DNA of 10,000 bases. Source: Nitrospira sp. Lineage in GTDB: Bacteria; Nitrospirota; Nitrospiria; Nitrospirales; Nitrospiraceae. Under the pieces are notes generated by a model that worked only from the letters and a program-made list of their open reading frames with translations, was not told where the DNA came from and ran no database searches. The stretch is from NCBI GenBank assembly GCA_020216985.1, contig JAIWOH010000133.1, positions 1 through 10,000 of the forward strand, read 5' to 3'. The position numbers were made by a program, and so were the translations under genes. Below are positions 1-6,765 of the stretch, in pieces (position 1 is the first letter of the stretch; the number at the start of each line of letters is the position of its first letter).

Positions 1-247
<247 letters not shown>

Positions 248-257
248 GCGGAGCGCC

Positions 258-287
258 ATGGTAGGATTCCCGCTCGGCCTTTGTCAA
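258..287 (-). promoter_or_regulatory. Predicted sigma70 promoter of purA
   Basis: On the minus strand there is a perfect -35 TTGACA (282-287), an 18-base spacer, and a -10-like TACCAT (258-263, 4 of 6 consensus). The transcription start would be near 251, giving a leader of about 70 bases. It is the best-matching promoter between the divergent tRNA and purA. The call is based on sequence match only. Confidence 0.5.
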
Positions 288-309
288 GCCGGTCCTCACC
301 CGTGCTTCC

Positions 310-322
310 CTTGAAGTTCAAG
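310..322. promoter_or_regulatory. Perfect 13-bp palindrome upstream of the purA promoter
   Basis: CTTGAA-G-TTCAAG is a perfect inverted repeat with a 1-base centre. It starts 23 bp upstream of the predicted purA -35 hexamer, a position typical of a dimeric regulator site. It does not match a regulator motif I can name. A second inverted repeat, CAACAC/GTGTTG, lies at 343-362. Confidence 0.3.
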
Positions 323-342
323 CCGGAAAGCCGACCGATCCG

Positions 343-362
343 CAACACTTGACGTTGTGTTG
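343..362. repeat. Inverted repeat, 6-bp arms
   Basis: CAACAC (343-348) and GTGTTG (357-362) flank an 8-base centre, TTGACGTT. The repeat lies in the 322-base non-coding stretch between purA and the tRNA. Apart from this repeat, that stretch holds the purA promoter and hairpin, the palindrome at 310-322, a G-rich tract at 385-420 and the tRNA promoter. I see no gene in it. Confidence 0.3.
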
Positions 363-384
363 TCCCACGAATCACGAACGGAAC

Positions 385-417
385 GGGGGCGGAGGGTCGG
401 TCTCTGGAGGGGGCGGG
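385..417 (+). other. G-rich tract with G-quadruplex potential
   Basis: Four runs of at least three G (385-389, 394-396, 409-413, 415-417) occur within 33 bases on the plus strand, separated by loops of 4, 12 and 1. The tract ends 8 bases upstream of the -35 hexamer of the tRNA promoter. Whether it folds is not known; the 12-base middle loop would weaken it. Confidence 0.3.
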
Positions 418-425
418 AGGTTTTC

Positions 426-454
426 TTGACTGGCCTAGACCTGCGTGTTAGCAT
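426..454 (+). promoter_or_regulatory. Predicted sigma70 promoter of tRNA-Ala
   Basis: TTGACT (426-431, 5 of 6 consensus), a 17-base spacer, and TAGCAT (449-454, 4 of 6). This places the transcription start near 461, about 40 bases before the tRNA. The spacing and match are good for a stable RNA gene. Confidence 0.6.
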
Positions 455-501
455 GCCCTCCACCTTGCACGTTCAGTCTATCGGAATATCCAAATGAGCG
501 T

Positions 502-577
502 GGGGCTGTGGCGCAGCTGGGAGCGCGCGTGAATGGCATTCACGAGGTCGCGGGTTCAATCCCCGCCAGCTCCACCA
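502..577 (+). tRNA. tRNA-Ala, anticodon GGC
   Basis: The 76 bases fold as a complete cloverleaf. The acceptor stem is GGGGCTG/CAGCTCC and includes the G3:U70 wobble pair that is the identity mark for alanyl-tRNA synthetase. The D-stem is GCGC/GCGC. The anticodon stem CGTGA/TCACG carries the loop ATGGCAT with anticodon GGC at 535-537, which reads GCC and GCU/GCC alanine codons. The T-arm is GCGGG-TTCAATC-CCCGC. The 3' CCA (575-577) is encoded. It stands alone with its own upstream promoter. Confidence 0.97.
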
Positions 578-580
578 TAC

Positions 581-616
581 CAACCCGTGGTTGAACCGCG
601 TACTCCTTCTTGTCTT
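581..616 (+). terminator. Weak candidate terminator after tRNA-Ala
   Basis: A 5-bp hairpin, CAACC-CGT-GGTTG (581-593), begins 4 bases after the tRNA and is followed by a pyrimidine-rich stretch (603-616), not a clean U-run. It may help end the tRNA transcript. Equally, the transcript may run on into the ABC-F gene 112 bases downstream. Confidence 0.25.
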
Positions 617-689
617 ATCGAAAGCGATGGGCACGGAGAGAGTCTTCGGTCCTCTTAGCGCCGGCCACTCGCGTATCGCCTAGCGTTGC

Positions 690-2537
690 ATGCTGCAGAT
701 CGATTCCGTCAGCAAACAATATTCGACCAAGGTGCTGCTCACCGAAGCGTCCGCGCATCTTCGGCCCAATTCACGAGTCGGCCTGGTCGGCCCGAACGGC
801 GCGGGCAAAACGACGCTCTTCCGCATGATCCTGGGGGAAGAATCGCCCGACAAGGGGTCCATCCATCTCCGTCCGAGACTCCGCATCGGCTATCTGCCGC
901 AGGAGCTCGAGACCATCATCGGCAAGACCGTGCTCGACGCGGCACATCGGGACGAATTCCCCGAGCACGAAGCCAAACGCATTCTGATGGGCCTCGGTTT
1001 TTCCGAGGCGGATTTCTCCCGACCGATTGAAACCTTGTCCGGTGGCTACCGCATGCGCGTGGCGCTCGCGCACCTCCTGCTCTCCAATCCCGACGTCCTG
1101 ATGCTGGACGAGCCGACCAACCATTTGGACAAGCCCACGCAGCGTTGGTTTGAGCAGTTTTTGTTGGATTCGGACATGACGCTGTTGATTATCAGCCATG
1201 ACACGGCGTTCCTCGATCGCGTCGTCACCCATATCTGGGAACTGCGGCATCGCAAGATCGAAGAATATCGGGGAAATTACTCGACCTTCCGCAGGCTCCG
1301 CGCGGAACGGGACGCCCAACTGCACGCCTCCGCGGCGCGGCAGGCCAAAGAGATCGCCCGCGTCCAGAAATTCGTGGACCGATTCCGCTACCAAGCCAAC
1401 AAAGCCAGTCAGGTCCAGTCCCGCCTCAAACAGCTCGAGAAGGTCAAACGCATCGAGCTCCAACGGGACCCCAAGCGGGTCAAGTTTCGGTTCCCCGAGC
1501 CGCCGGCCAGCGGGCGGCAGGTGCTCGACCTCGCGGGCGTGAGCAAACGCTATGGAGACAAGGTCGTCTATGAGTCGCTGGATTTTTCGGTCGAGCGCGG
1601 ACAACGGGTGGCGCTGGTCGGAGAAAACGGCGCAGGAAAAAGCACGCTCTTAAAAATCCTGGCCGGCGTCCTTCCGCCCGATTCTGGCACGCGCATCGTG
1701 GGACACGGCGTGACGCTGCATTACTTCGCGCAGCACCAGGCGGAAGCCTTGAATCCCGAGCACACGATCCTGGAGTCGCTGGAAGAGGTGACCAAACACG
1801 CCGAGATGAACTTTTTGCGCGGCATCGCCGGCGCGTTTCTTTTCTCCGGCCAAGAGCAGAAAAAACCGATCAAGGCGTTGAGCGGAGGAGAGCGCAATCG
1901 CGTGGCGTTGGCCCGCATGCTCGTCGAACCGGCCAATACGTTGCTCCTGGACGAACCGACGAATCATCTGGACCCGGCTTCCGTCGATGTCCTGACCGAC
2001 GCCCTCGCCGAATTTCCCGGGACGATCGTGTTTATTTCACACGATCCCACCTTCCTGACGAGGATCGCGACGCGCGTGGTGGAGATCGAAGACGGACGGG
2101 CACGGAACTTTCACGGCAACTACGAGTACTATCTCTGGAAAAAGGCGCAGGAGCTGGAATCGATCACGGAGACCACGGAGGAGCTCGTAGGCAAATCACG
2201 CGGCAAGTCGGCGGAGCCGACGCGGGCGATGGCACAGCAGATTCCCCCCACGCCCAAACAGTCCGGCGGCGACCGGCGTGATTTGACCAAAACCCACGCC
2301 CGTCTCGAAAAACAAGTGGCTCGGTTGGAAGGGGAGATCGCGGGCCTCGAACAGAAAGTGAAAGCCCGAGACGTCGAGCTGGCTGACCCGGAACTGTACC
2401 GCGACTTTGGCAAATGGAACGTCCTGCACCAGGAACAGGACGGATGGAAACGCGATCTCGAACGATTGACCGCCCGCTGGGAGTCGCTCTCGTCCGAGTT
2501 GGAAGAGATCAAACACAAGCTGACGGCGCTGCGTTAG
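690..2537 (+). CDS. ABC-F family ATPase (YheS/Uup-like), ribosome-associated
   Basis: A soluble tandem ABC ATPase of 615 residues with no membrane segments. ABC1 has Walker A GPNGAGKT (34-41), signature LSGGY (116-120), Walker B LMLDE (137-141) and switch His170. ABC2 has GENGAGKS (311-318), LSGGE (397-401), LLLDE (418-422) and His451. The linker between the domains (about 200-275) holds the hallmark FVDRFRYQANKASQVQSR segment of ABC-F proteins, the part that reaches the ribosomal P-site tRNA. A charged tail (about 530-615) looks like a coiled coil, as in Uup and YheS, which EttA lacks. Known ABC-F members relieve stalled ribosomes or protect them from antibiotics; which of these applies here cannot be told. 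An in-frame stop at 681-683 makes ATG 690 the first possible ATG, yet no good ribosome binding site precedes it. The 3' end overlaps that of the convergent PilZ gene. Confidence 0.93.
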   Translation: MLQIDSVSKQYSTKVLLTEASAHLRPNSRVGLVGPNGAGKTTLFRMILGEESPDKGSIHLRPRLRIGYLPQELETIIGKTVLDAAHRDEFPEHEAKRILMGLGFSEADFSRPIETLSGGYRMRVALAHLLLSNPDVLMLDEPTNHLDKPTQRWFEQFLLDSDMTLLIISHDTAFLDRVVTHIWELRHRKIEEYRGNYSTFRRLRAERDAQLHASAARQAKEIARVQKFVDRFRYQANKASQVQSRLKQLEKVKRIELQRDPKRVKFRFPEPPASGRQVLDLAGVSKRYGDKVVYESLDFSVERGQRVALVGENGAGKSTLLKILAGVLPPDSGTRIVGHGVTLHYFAQHQAEALNPEHTILESLEEVTKHAEMNFLRGIAGAFLFSGQEQKKPIKALSGGERNRVALARMLVEPANTLLLDEPTNHLDPASVDVLTDALAEFPGTIVFISHDPTFLTRIATRVVEIEDGRARNFHGNYEYYLWKKAQELESITETTEELVGKSRGKSAEPTRAMAQQIPPTPKQSGGDRRDLTKTHARLEKQVARLEGEIAGLEQKVKARDVELADPELYRDFGKWNVLHQEQDGWKRDLERLTARWESLSSELEEIKHKLTALR

Positions 2538-2926
2538 CGAGACGCCTTGAGCGTTTCCTCCAGGTAGTAGTAGAGCCAGCGATTTTTTTCTTCCGTCACG
2601 ACGTCGTCCCACACGACCCCGATCAAAAACCCCTTCTTGCTCCAGGGCTTGACCCAAGCGATCATGCCGTCCAGCTTTTCCTGCTGTTCAACCCGATTGG
2701 AATCCAGGAATGCGAGCGACACGGTCACTCGCGTCTTGGGAACAAACCGGTCCTTCGTATGAAGACCGGCGCCGATTTTGTTCACGTTGTCCAGCACGGC
2801 GGTGCTCGCCCGTTTTCCATCGTGAGGAATCACCAGGGCGGAGCCCACCAGCGTGGCCCGCACGAACTTTCTTCGCTCATTGACCGTCGCCATGGCGCCG
2901 GACCATTTTCCTTCGTTTCGCTTCAT
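2534..2926 (-). CDS. PilZ-domain-like protein with degenerate c-di-GMP motif
   Basis: A 130-residue protein made up almost entirely of one small domain. The segment ERRKFVRA gives the RxxxR element (Arg19, Arg23). About 25 residues on, NVNKIG (47-52) sits where PilZ domains have [D/N]xSxxG, with the Ser replaced by Asn. PilZ domains bind cyclic di-GMP and pass the signal on to motility, polysaccharide or transcription targets; the substitution leaves binding uncertain. The start at 2926 has no clear ribosome binding site. Met12 (2893) is an alternative, with GAAGGA about 15 bases upstream. The gene starts 52 bases after the rarA stop on the same strand and may share its transcript. Its stop overlaps the convergent ABC-F stop by 3 bases. 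It could be another small beta-barrel, but PilZ is the best reading. Confidence 0.72.
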   Translation of the reverse strand: MKRNEGKWSGAMATVNERRKFVRATLVGSALVIPHDGKRASTAVLDNVNKIGAGLHTKDRFVPKTRVTVSLAFLDSNRVEQQEKLDGMIAWVKPWSKKGFLIGVVWDDVVTEEKNRWLYYYLEETLKASR

Positions 2927-2978
2927 AACGTGATTAAGTATAACCGATTAGATCGGATTGTACACAAGCAAATCGCCT

Positions 2979-4274
2979 CTATCGCCGATTTTTTGGACGA
3001 TAATACCGCCGGCCGTGCAAGGGGTCCGGGAGGTGACGCTGTTCGGTTTCCGCGCCGGGGTCGTTGTGGATATACCGGTAGCCCTCTCCGTACCCCAGCG
3101 CCTTCATCAGGGAGGTCTCGGCATTCCGAAGATGAAGCGGAACCCCAAGATTTCCATGGGTTTTTACGTCACGGATGGCTTCCAACAGCCCGACGTAGGA
3201 CGCATTGTCTTTCGGTCGAGACGCCAGGTAGGTCGTGCCATGGGCGAGATTGATTTGCGCTTCGGGCAACCCCACGAATTGGACGGCCTGCGCCACCGCC
3301 GTGGCGACCACCAGGGCCATTGGATCGGCGTTGCCGATGTCTTCCGAGGCAAAGATGACCATCCGGCGGGCGATAAACTTGGGGTCTTCTCCTCCTTCCA
3401 CCATGCGCGCCAGCCAGTAGAGGGCGCCGTCGGGGTCCGAATCGCGAAGGCTTTTGATATACGCGGAGATGATGTTGTAATGTTCCTCGCCGCCCTTGTC
3501 GTACCGCAGCGCATGCCTGCCCAACGCCTCTTCCAGCAAAGCCTCATTGATCGCACAATCACCGGCCGAGCCGGCGGAGACATGAGTGACGACAAATTCC
3601 AGCGCGGTCAGCATGGCCCGCGCATCCCCGTTGCCGTATGCGATCAGCCGTCGCCTGGCCTCGGCCGAGAGCCGCACGGCTCGTCCGCCCAGTCCTCTTT
3701 CTGTATCGCTGAGGGCCCGGTCCAGCACCTGCCCCAACGCCTGCTCGGAGAGGGGCTTCAGAACCACGACCAGCGAGCGAGACAAAAGGGGGCTGATCAC
3801 CTCGAAGGACGGATTTTCGGTGGTCGCTCCCACCAGAACAACGGTCCCCCGTTCGACGTGAGGAAGAAAGGCGTCCTGTTGGGCTTTATTGAAGCGATGG
3901 ATTTCATCGACAAAGAGAATCGTCCGGGCTCCGTGAAGCGTCCGTCGCTGTTCGGCCGACTTGATGATCGCCCGTAGCTCCTGGACTCCTCCGGTCACGG
4001 CCGAGAAGGGAACAAACTGCGCTTTCGTATGTCGAGCGATCAGGTGGGCGAGAGTCGTTTTTCCCGAGCCGGGAGGTCCCCAAAAGATCACGGACGTCAG
4101 TCGGTCCGTTTCAATGGCTCGGCGCAAGGGTCGATCCGGGGCTATGATGTCCTCCTGTCCGACGAATTCGTCGAACTCCCGCGGACGCATCCGTTCGGCC
4201 AACGGAGCGGAAGCCGTCTCCTGGCGTTGGCGAACATCGAACAGACCGGGGGTGTCATCTCTTTCCTCGTCCAT
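2979..4274 (-). CDS. rarA: Replication-associated recombination protein A (RarA/MgsA AAA+ ATPase)
   Basis: RarA is a clamp-loader-like AAA+ ATPase, related to yeast Mgs1 and human WRNIP1, that acts at stalled replication forks. The protein is 431 residues, close to the family norm of ~440. Visible parts, numbered from the chosen start, are the N-terminal LAERMRPREFDEFVGQEDII block (about 25-44), Walker A GPPGSGKT (66-73), Walker B ILFVDEIHRFNK with Asp123-Glu124, and the sensor region GATTENPSFE (149-158). The helical C-terminal part ends in the family-typical GYGEGYRYIHNDP and LPDPLHGRRYY segments. An open frame runs upstream to 4478, but the ATG at 4274 has a good TGAGGA ribosome binding site and lies just after a predicted promoter; ATG 4286 is an alternative. 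It is divergent from the hydrolase gene. Confidence 0.95.
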   Translation of the reverse strand: MDEERDDTPGLFDVRQRQETASAPLAERMRPREFDEFVGQEDIIAPDRPLRRAIETDRLTSVIFWGPPGSGKTTLAHLIARHTKAQFVPFSAVTGGVQELRAIIKSAEQRRTLHGARTILFVDEIHRFNKAQQDAFLPHVERGTVVLVGATTENPSFEVISPLLSRSLVVVLKPLSEQALGQVLDRALSDTERGLGGRAVRLSAEARRRLIAYGNGDARAMLTALEFVVTHVSAGSAGDCAINEALLEEALGRHALRYDKGGEEHYNIISAYIKSLRDSDPDGALYWLARMVEGGEDPKFIARRMVIFASEDIGNADPMALVVATAVAQAVQFVGLPEAQINLAHGTTYLASRPKDNASYVGLLEAIRDVKTHGNLGVPLHLRNAETSLMKALGYGEGYRYIHNDPGAETEQRHLPDPLHGRRYYRPKNRR

Positions 4275-4298
4275 CGGAATCCTCATCGTCTCAGCGAT

Positions 4299-4326
4299 TC
4301 TATACACCCCGTCCTTGCCCGCGCAA
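4299..4326 (-). promoter_or_regulatory. Candidate promoter of rarA
   Basis: On the minus strand, TTGCGC (4321-4326), a 16-base spacer and TATAGA (4299-4304) would start transcription near 4292, only about 18 bases before the chosen rarA start. The -35 match is weak. It fits the short leader and argues against the longer open frame being used. Confidence 0.35.
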
Positions 4327-4343
4327 ACGGTCTCGGAAGGCCC

Positions 4344-4372
4344 TTGACGGCCGTGAGGGGCGATGGTAGGGA
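4344..4372 (+). promoter_or_regulatory. Weak candidate promoter of the alpha/beta hydrolase
   Basis: TTGACG (4344-4349, 5 of 6) with a 17-base spacer and a poor -10, TAGGGA (4367-4372). The 7-bp inverted repeat GGCCCTT (4339-4345) / AAGGGCC (4373-4379) spans it exactly and could be an operator. Both lie in the 129-base divergent region between rarA and the hydrolase. Confidence 0.28.
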
Positions 4373-4403
4373 AAGGGCCGTCCGTCTCGTTATTGGTGCA
4401 AGC

Positions 4404-5201
4404 ATGATCGCCCATGTCAACGGCATCTCTCTCGCTTACAGCGACCAGGGAACGGGGTTGCCGCTCGTCTTTCTGCACGCCTTTCCCCTCAACCGAACCA
4501 TGTGGGAGCCGCAGGTCGAAGCGCTCTCATCGGAGTTTCGCGTCGTCACCGTTGATCTCCGCGGCCATGGAGAGTCGGATGCCCCGCTGTGGCGTTACAC
4601 CCTCGACCAGGCGGCGGAGGACGTGCGGGCTTTAATGGACCATTCGTCGATCAGACAGGCGGTGCTGGTCGGGCTCTCGATGGGCGGCTACATTCTTTTT
4701 GCGTTCTATCGTCGATACCCCAACCGCGTAAAGGGCCTCATCTTGGCCAACACAAGAGCCCAAGCGGACACCGCGGAAGGGAAAGAGGCTCGTTTCCAAA
4801 TGGCCCAAATCGCTTATAAGAAGGGGGCGGCCGCCATCGCCGATCTTATGATCCCGAAATTGCTCTCTCCTCTCACGATCGAGACCCGTCCGGATCTCGT
4901 CCGCAGGGTTCGAGCCATGATTGAGCGCGCCGAGGTCAGCGGAATTGCGGGAGACTTGATGGCCATGGCCGAACGGACCGATTCGATTCCCCTGTTGGGA
5001 TCGATTACCTGCCCGGTTCACGTCATCGCCGGGGAGCTGGACCAAGCCACCCCGCCCTCCGACGCGAAACTCATGGCCGATCGCATCGCCGACTCCCGCT
5101 TTACCGTCATTCCACAGGCCGGACACCTGTCGAATCTGGAACGGCCCGACACATTCAATCGCGTGGTTCGAGCATTCAGCAGGAGCCTGGCCGGAGAGTA
5201 G
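4404..5201 (+). CDS. Alpha/beta-fold hydrolase (PcaD-like family)
   Basis: A 265-residue cytoplasmic alpha/beta hydrolase with no signal peptide. Family landmarks are the oxyanion-side motif FLHAFPLN (23-30), VDLRGHGES (50-58), the nucleophile elbow GLSMGG with Ser92, the acid Asp213 in GELDQATPP, and His241 in QAGHLSNLERPD, giving a full Ser-Asp-His triad. The overall pattern resembles 3-oxoadipate enol-lactonase and related carboxylesterases. No other protocatechuate-pathway gene is nearby, so the substrate is unknown. ATG 4404 is chosen because the family's N-terminus begins there and the frame upstream overlaps divergent rarA; the ribosome binding site (GGTG) is weak. The stop is 27 bases from the convergent folE stop. 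Confidence 0.88.
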   Translation: MIAHVNGISLAYSDQGTGLPLVFLHAFPLNRTMWEPQVEALSSEFRVVTVDLRGHGESDAPLWRYTLDQAAEDVRALMDHSSIRQAVLVGLSMGGYILFAFYRRYPNRVKGLILANTRAQADTAEGKEARFQMAQIAYKKGAAAIADLMIPKLLSPLTIETRPDLVRRVRAMIERAEVSGIAGDLMAMAERTDSIPLLGSITCPVHVIAGELDQATPPSDAKLMADRIADSRFTVIPQAGHLSNLERPDTFNRVVRAFSRSLAGE

Positions 5202-5208
5202 AAAAGGG

Positions 5209-5239
5209 GAGAAAACGGGCAAACGCGGTTAGTCCGCGT
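5209..5239 (-). terminator. Candidate terminator at the folE 3' end
   Basis: A 6-bp stem with a 5-base loop, ACGCGG-TTAGT-CCGCGT (5223-5239), overlaps the folE stop codon. On the minus strand it is followed by TTT, then GCCCG and TTTT, an interrupted U-tract. The spacing is imperfect, so this is a moderate call. Confidence 0.4.
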
Positions 5240-5852
5240 CGCCCACGCTGGTTTTCTGAATGAGCTTCAGAAACTCCAAGCGGGTTTGCGGCTGACTTCG
5301 AAATTCTCCCAACATCGAACTGGTGACGGCCACCGTGTTCTGTTTTTCCACCCCGCGCATCATCATGCAAAGATGCCTGGCTTCAACTACGACGCCCACC
5401 CCCTTCGCATTTAATTTCTCGTTGAGGGTCTCCGCGATTTGGACGGTGAGCCGCTCCTGCACCTGAAGCCGCCTGGCAAAGGCATCGACGATTCGAGGAA
5501 TCTTGCTGAGGCCCACCACTTTCTTGTTGGGCAGATAGCCGACATGGACCTTGCCGAAGAACGGCAACAGGTGGTGTTCGCACATGCTGAAGAAATCGAT
5601 ATCCTTCACGATGACCATCTCGTCGTATTGGATAGGGAACAGCGCGCCGTTCAAGAGATGGTCGATGTCCCGCTGATAGCCCTGCGTCATGAAGGCCAGT
5701 GCTTTGGCCACCCGTTCGGGCGTCTTGAGCAAGCCGTTTCTGCTCGGTTTCTCGCCGAGCGCCGTCAACATCCGCGTCACCAGTGACCGCAAGGCGTCCA
5801 CGTCGGCGGGGCGGCCATTGCCGCTCACATCCTCGCTCGTCTCCTCTATCAT
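5229..5852 (-). CDS. folE: GTP cyclohydrolase I (FolE1)
   Basis: FolE opens the GTP ring to give formate and 7,8-dihydroneopterin triphosphate, the entry step to folate, biopterin and the queuosine precursor. The protein is 207 residues, about the usual size. The zinc-site motifs are intact: Cys91 and His94 in [10 protein letters not shown], and Cys162 in [30 protein letters not shown] (102-120) and the C-terminal TRLEFLKLI are typical. The open frame extends to 5939 but overlaps the upstream PTPS gene; ATG 5852 has an AAGGGA ribosome binding site and leaves a 43-base gap after the PTPS stop. The two genes very likely share a transcript, and FolE would supply the PTPS substrate. The presence of classical FolE means zinc-dependent FolE1, not the FolE2 type. 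Confidence 0.96.
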   Translation of the reverse strand: MIEETSEDVSGNGRPADVDALRSLVTRMLTALGEKPSRNGLLKTPERVAKALAFMTQGYQRDIDHLLNGALFPIQYDEMVIVKDIDFFSMCEHHLLPFFGKVHVGYLPNKKVVGLSKIPRIVDAFARRLQVQERLTVQIAETLNEKLNAKGVGVVVEARHLCMMMRGVEKQNTVAVTSSMLGEFRSQPQTRLEFLKLIQKTSVGDAD

Positions 5853-5895
5853 CGTTTTCCCTTTTCCCCGCCTCGCCACACGCTCCTCCCGGGTA

Positions 5896-6291
5896 TCAAG
5901 CCGTACCGGCATATTCGAAATAATTGTCCCTTGTCTCAATGACCCCCACCTTGCGCAGTTTCCCGCGCAGCAGCTTCGGTTCCAACAGATCCCAAATCAA
6001 TTTCACCAGATTTTCGCCCGTGGTCGTGCAATCGGTGAACGCGGAATCGCAATTGAGATCATGATGATCAAACCGCTGGAGAACGGTTTCGGCGACCGTT
6101 CGATCGAGAGACGCGATCTCTTGCCCCTCATTTTCCCCGTCTTCGTTGATCGTGACCAAAACCACGTAATTGTGGCCGTGGCCGTTGGGATTGTTGCATT
6201 TTCCGAACGCGGCTTGATTTTCGTCCTCGGTGAGGCGATCGCTATGAAGCCGATGGGCGGCGCAGAACCGATAGCGTCTGGTGATCATCAT
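5896..6291 (-). CDS. 6-pyruvoyl-tetrahydropterin synthase / QueD family (PTPS-II-type motif)
   Basis: A 131-residue T-fold enzyme acting on dihydroneopterin triphosphate. Zinc ligands are His13 (FCAAHRL) and His38/His40 (NGHGHNY); the catalytic residues are Cys32, Asp75-His76 (FDHHDLN) and Glu119 (IETRDN). The spacing Cys-x5-HGH in [10 protein letters not shown] is what I know from animal-type PTPS (PTPS-II), whereas QueD has Cys-x3-HGH. So the expected product is 6-pyruvoyl-tetrahydropterin, the biopterin route, and not carboxytetrahydropterin for queuosine. That distinction rests on motif knowledge. The start is ATG 6291 or the adjacent ATG 6288; AGAGGA lies about 12 bases upstream. folE follows 43 bases downstream. 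Automatic annotation may call this queD. Confidence 0.9.
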   Translation of the reverse strand: MMITRRYRFCAAHRLHSDRLTEDENQAAFGKCNNPNGHGHNYVVLVTINEDGENEGQEIASLDRTVAETVLQRFDHHDLNCDSAFTDCTTTGENLVKLIWDLLEPKLLRGKLRKVGVIETRDNYFEYAGTA

Positions 6292-6326
6292 GATGTGAAA
6301 CGTCCTCTTCTCCGCCTCATCGCATG

Positions 6327-6366
6327 AAGAAAAGCCAGGATCGCTCGCGCACGAGCAACCCTGGCC
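6327..6366 (-). terminator. Hairpin terminator between erpA and the PTPS gene
   Basis: Stem GCCAGG/CCTGGC (6334-6339, 6360-6365) encloses a second stem GCTCG-CGCA-CGAGC (6343-6356), with a 3x3 internal loop between them. On the minus strand it is followed by TTTTCTT. It can end the erpA transcript, whose stop is about 55 bases upstream. It also sits between a predicted promoter and the PTPS start, so it may attenuate that gene. Confidence 0.65.
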
Positions 6367-6374
6367 TCATGTTA

Positions 6375-6402
6375 ATTTTATGCCAAAAAGAGGCTCTGTC
6401 GG
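6375..6402 (-). promoter_or_regulatory. Candidate promoter of the PTPS-folE pair
   Basis: On the minus strand, CCGACA (6397-6402, 4 of 6), a 16-base spacer and TAAAAT (6375-6380, 5 of 6). The start would be near 6368, directly before the hairpin at 6334-6365. No promoter fits in the 36 bases between that hairpin and the PTPS start codon, which supports this site. Confidence 0.4.
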
Positions 6403-6420
6403 AAGTGCCGGCGACACTCC

Positions 6421-6741
6421 TCAGTAACTGAATGAGCTGCCGCAGCCACAGGTCGTTTTGGCCTGAGGGTTCTTGATGGAAAACCCCGAGCCCTGCACGC
6501 TGTCAACGTAATCGACCTCCGCCCCTTGCAGGAGCGGGGCGCTTTGGGAGTCCATGATCACCTTGACGTCTCCCATTTCGATCACTGTATCGTCTTCTGC
6601 CATTTTCGATTCAAAGGCCATCCCGTATTGATACCCGTGGCATCCCCCGCCACGGACATACACGCGCAGCCCGACGACGTCTTTTTCCTCGGCCATCAAT
6701 TCCTTGATCTTCTGTTCCGCCACCGGCGTGATCGTCAGCAT
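6421..6741 (-). CDS. erpA: Iron-sulfur cluster insertion protein, ErpA/IscA (HesB) family
   Basis: A 106-residue A-type carrier that receives Fe-S clusters and hands them to target proteins in the cytoplasm. It has the three conserved cysteines: Cys34 in GGGCHGYQYGM, and Cys98 and Cys100 in the C-terminal TTCGCGSSFSY. The usual residue after the first Cys is Ser, here His. DSQSAPLLQGAEVDYVDS is the typical middle block. ErpA and IscA cannot be told apart with certainty from sequence. The start at 6741 is firm, with AGGAGG five bases before the ATG. It has its own predicted promoter and a downstream terminator, and lies beside a ferredoxin and NuoF, both Fe-S proteins that such a carrier could serve. 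Confidence 0.93.
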   Translation of the reverse strand: MLTITPVAEQKIKELMAEEKDVVGLRVYVRGGGCHGYQYGMAFESKMAEDDTVIEMGDVKVIMDSQSAPLLQGAEVDYVDSVQGSGFSIKNPQAKTTCGCGSSFSY

Positions 6742-6765
6742 GGTTTCCTCCTCTTTCTCTCGAAT

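Noticed and set aside
771..1604. Long minus-strand open frame (277 codons) opposite the ABC-F gene
   Set aside because: It is antisense to a gene with complete ABC-F motifs, has no recognisable domain, and is the kind of mirror frame expected in GC-rich coding DNA.
2944..2956. 13-bp palindrome CCGAT-TAG-ATCGG upstream of the PilZ gene
   Set aside because: It is short and lies between co-oriented rarA and pilZ with no convincing promoter nearby, so I did not call it an operator.
2969..2993. Hairpin plus T-run (AATCG...CGATT then T) on the plus strand at the rarA 3' end
   Set aside because: The stem is only 5 bp with a 10-base loop, and no plus-strand gene is likely to be transcribed into it.
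2958..3977. Plus-strand open frame of 339 codons, and another at 2414-3253
   Set aside because: Both run opposite to rarA and pilZ, whose family motifs are unambiguous. No ribosome binding site or domain supports them.
4275..4478. Longer N-terminus for RarA (68 extra residues)
   Set aside because: The extension has no family similarity, overlaps the divergent hydrolase start, and lies upstream of the best SD and promoter; ATG 4274 gives the normal length.
5853..5939. Longer N-terminus for FolE
   Set aside because: It would overlap the PTPS gene and adds residues not seen in the family; ATG 5852 has a good SD.
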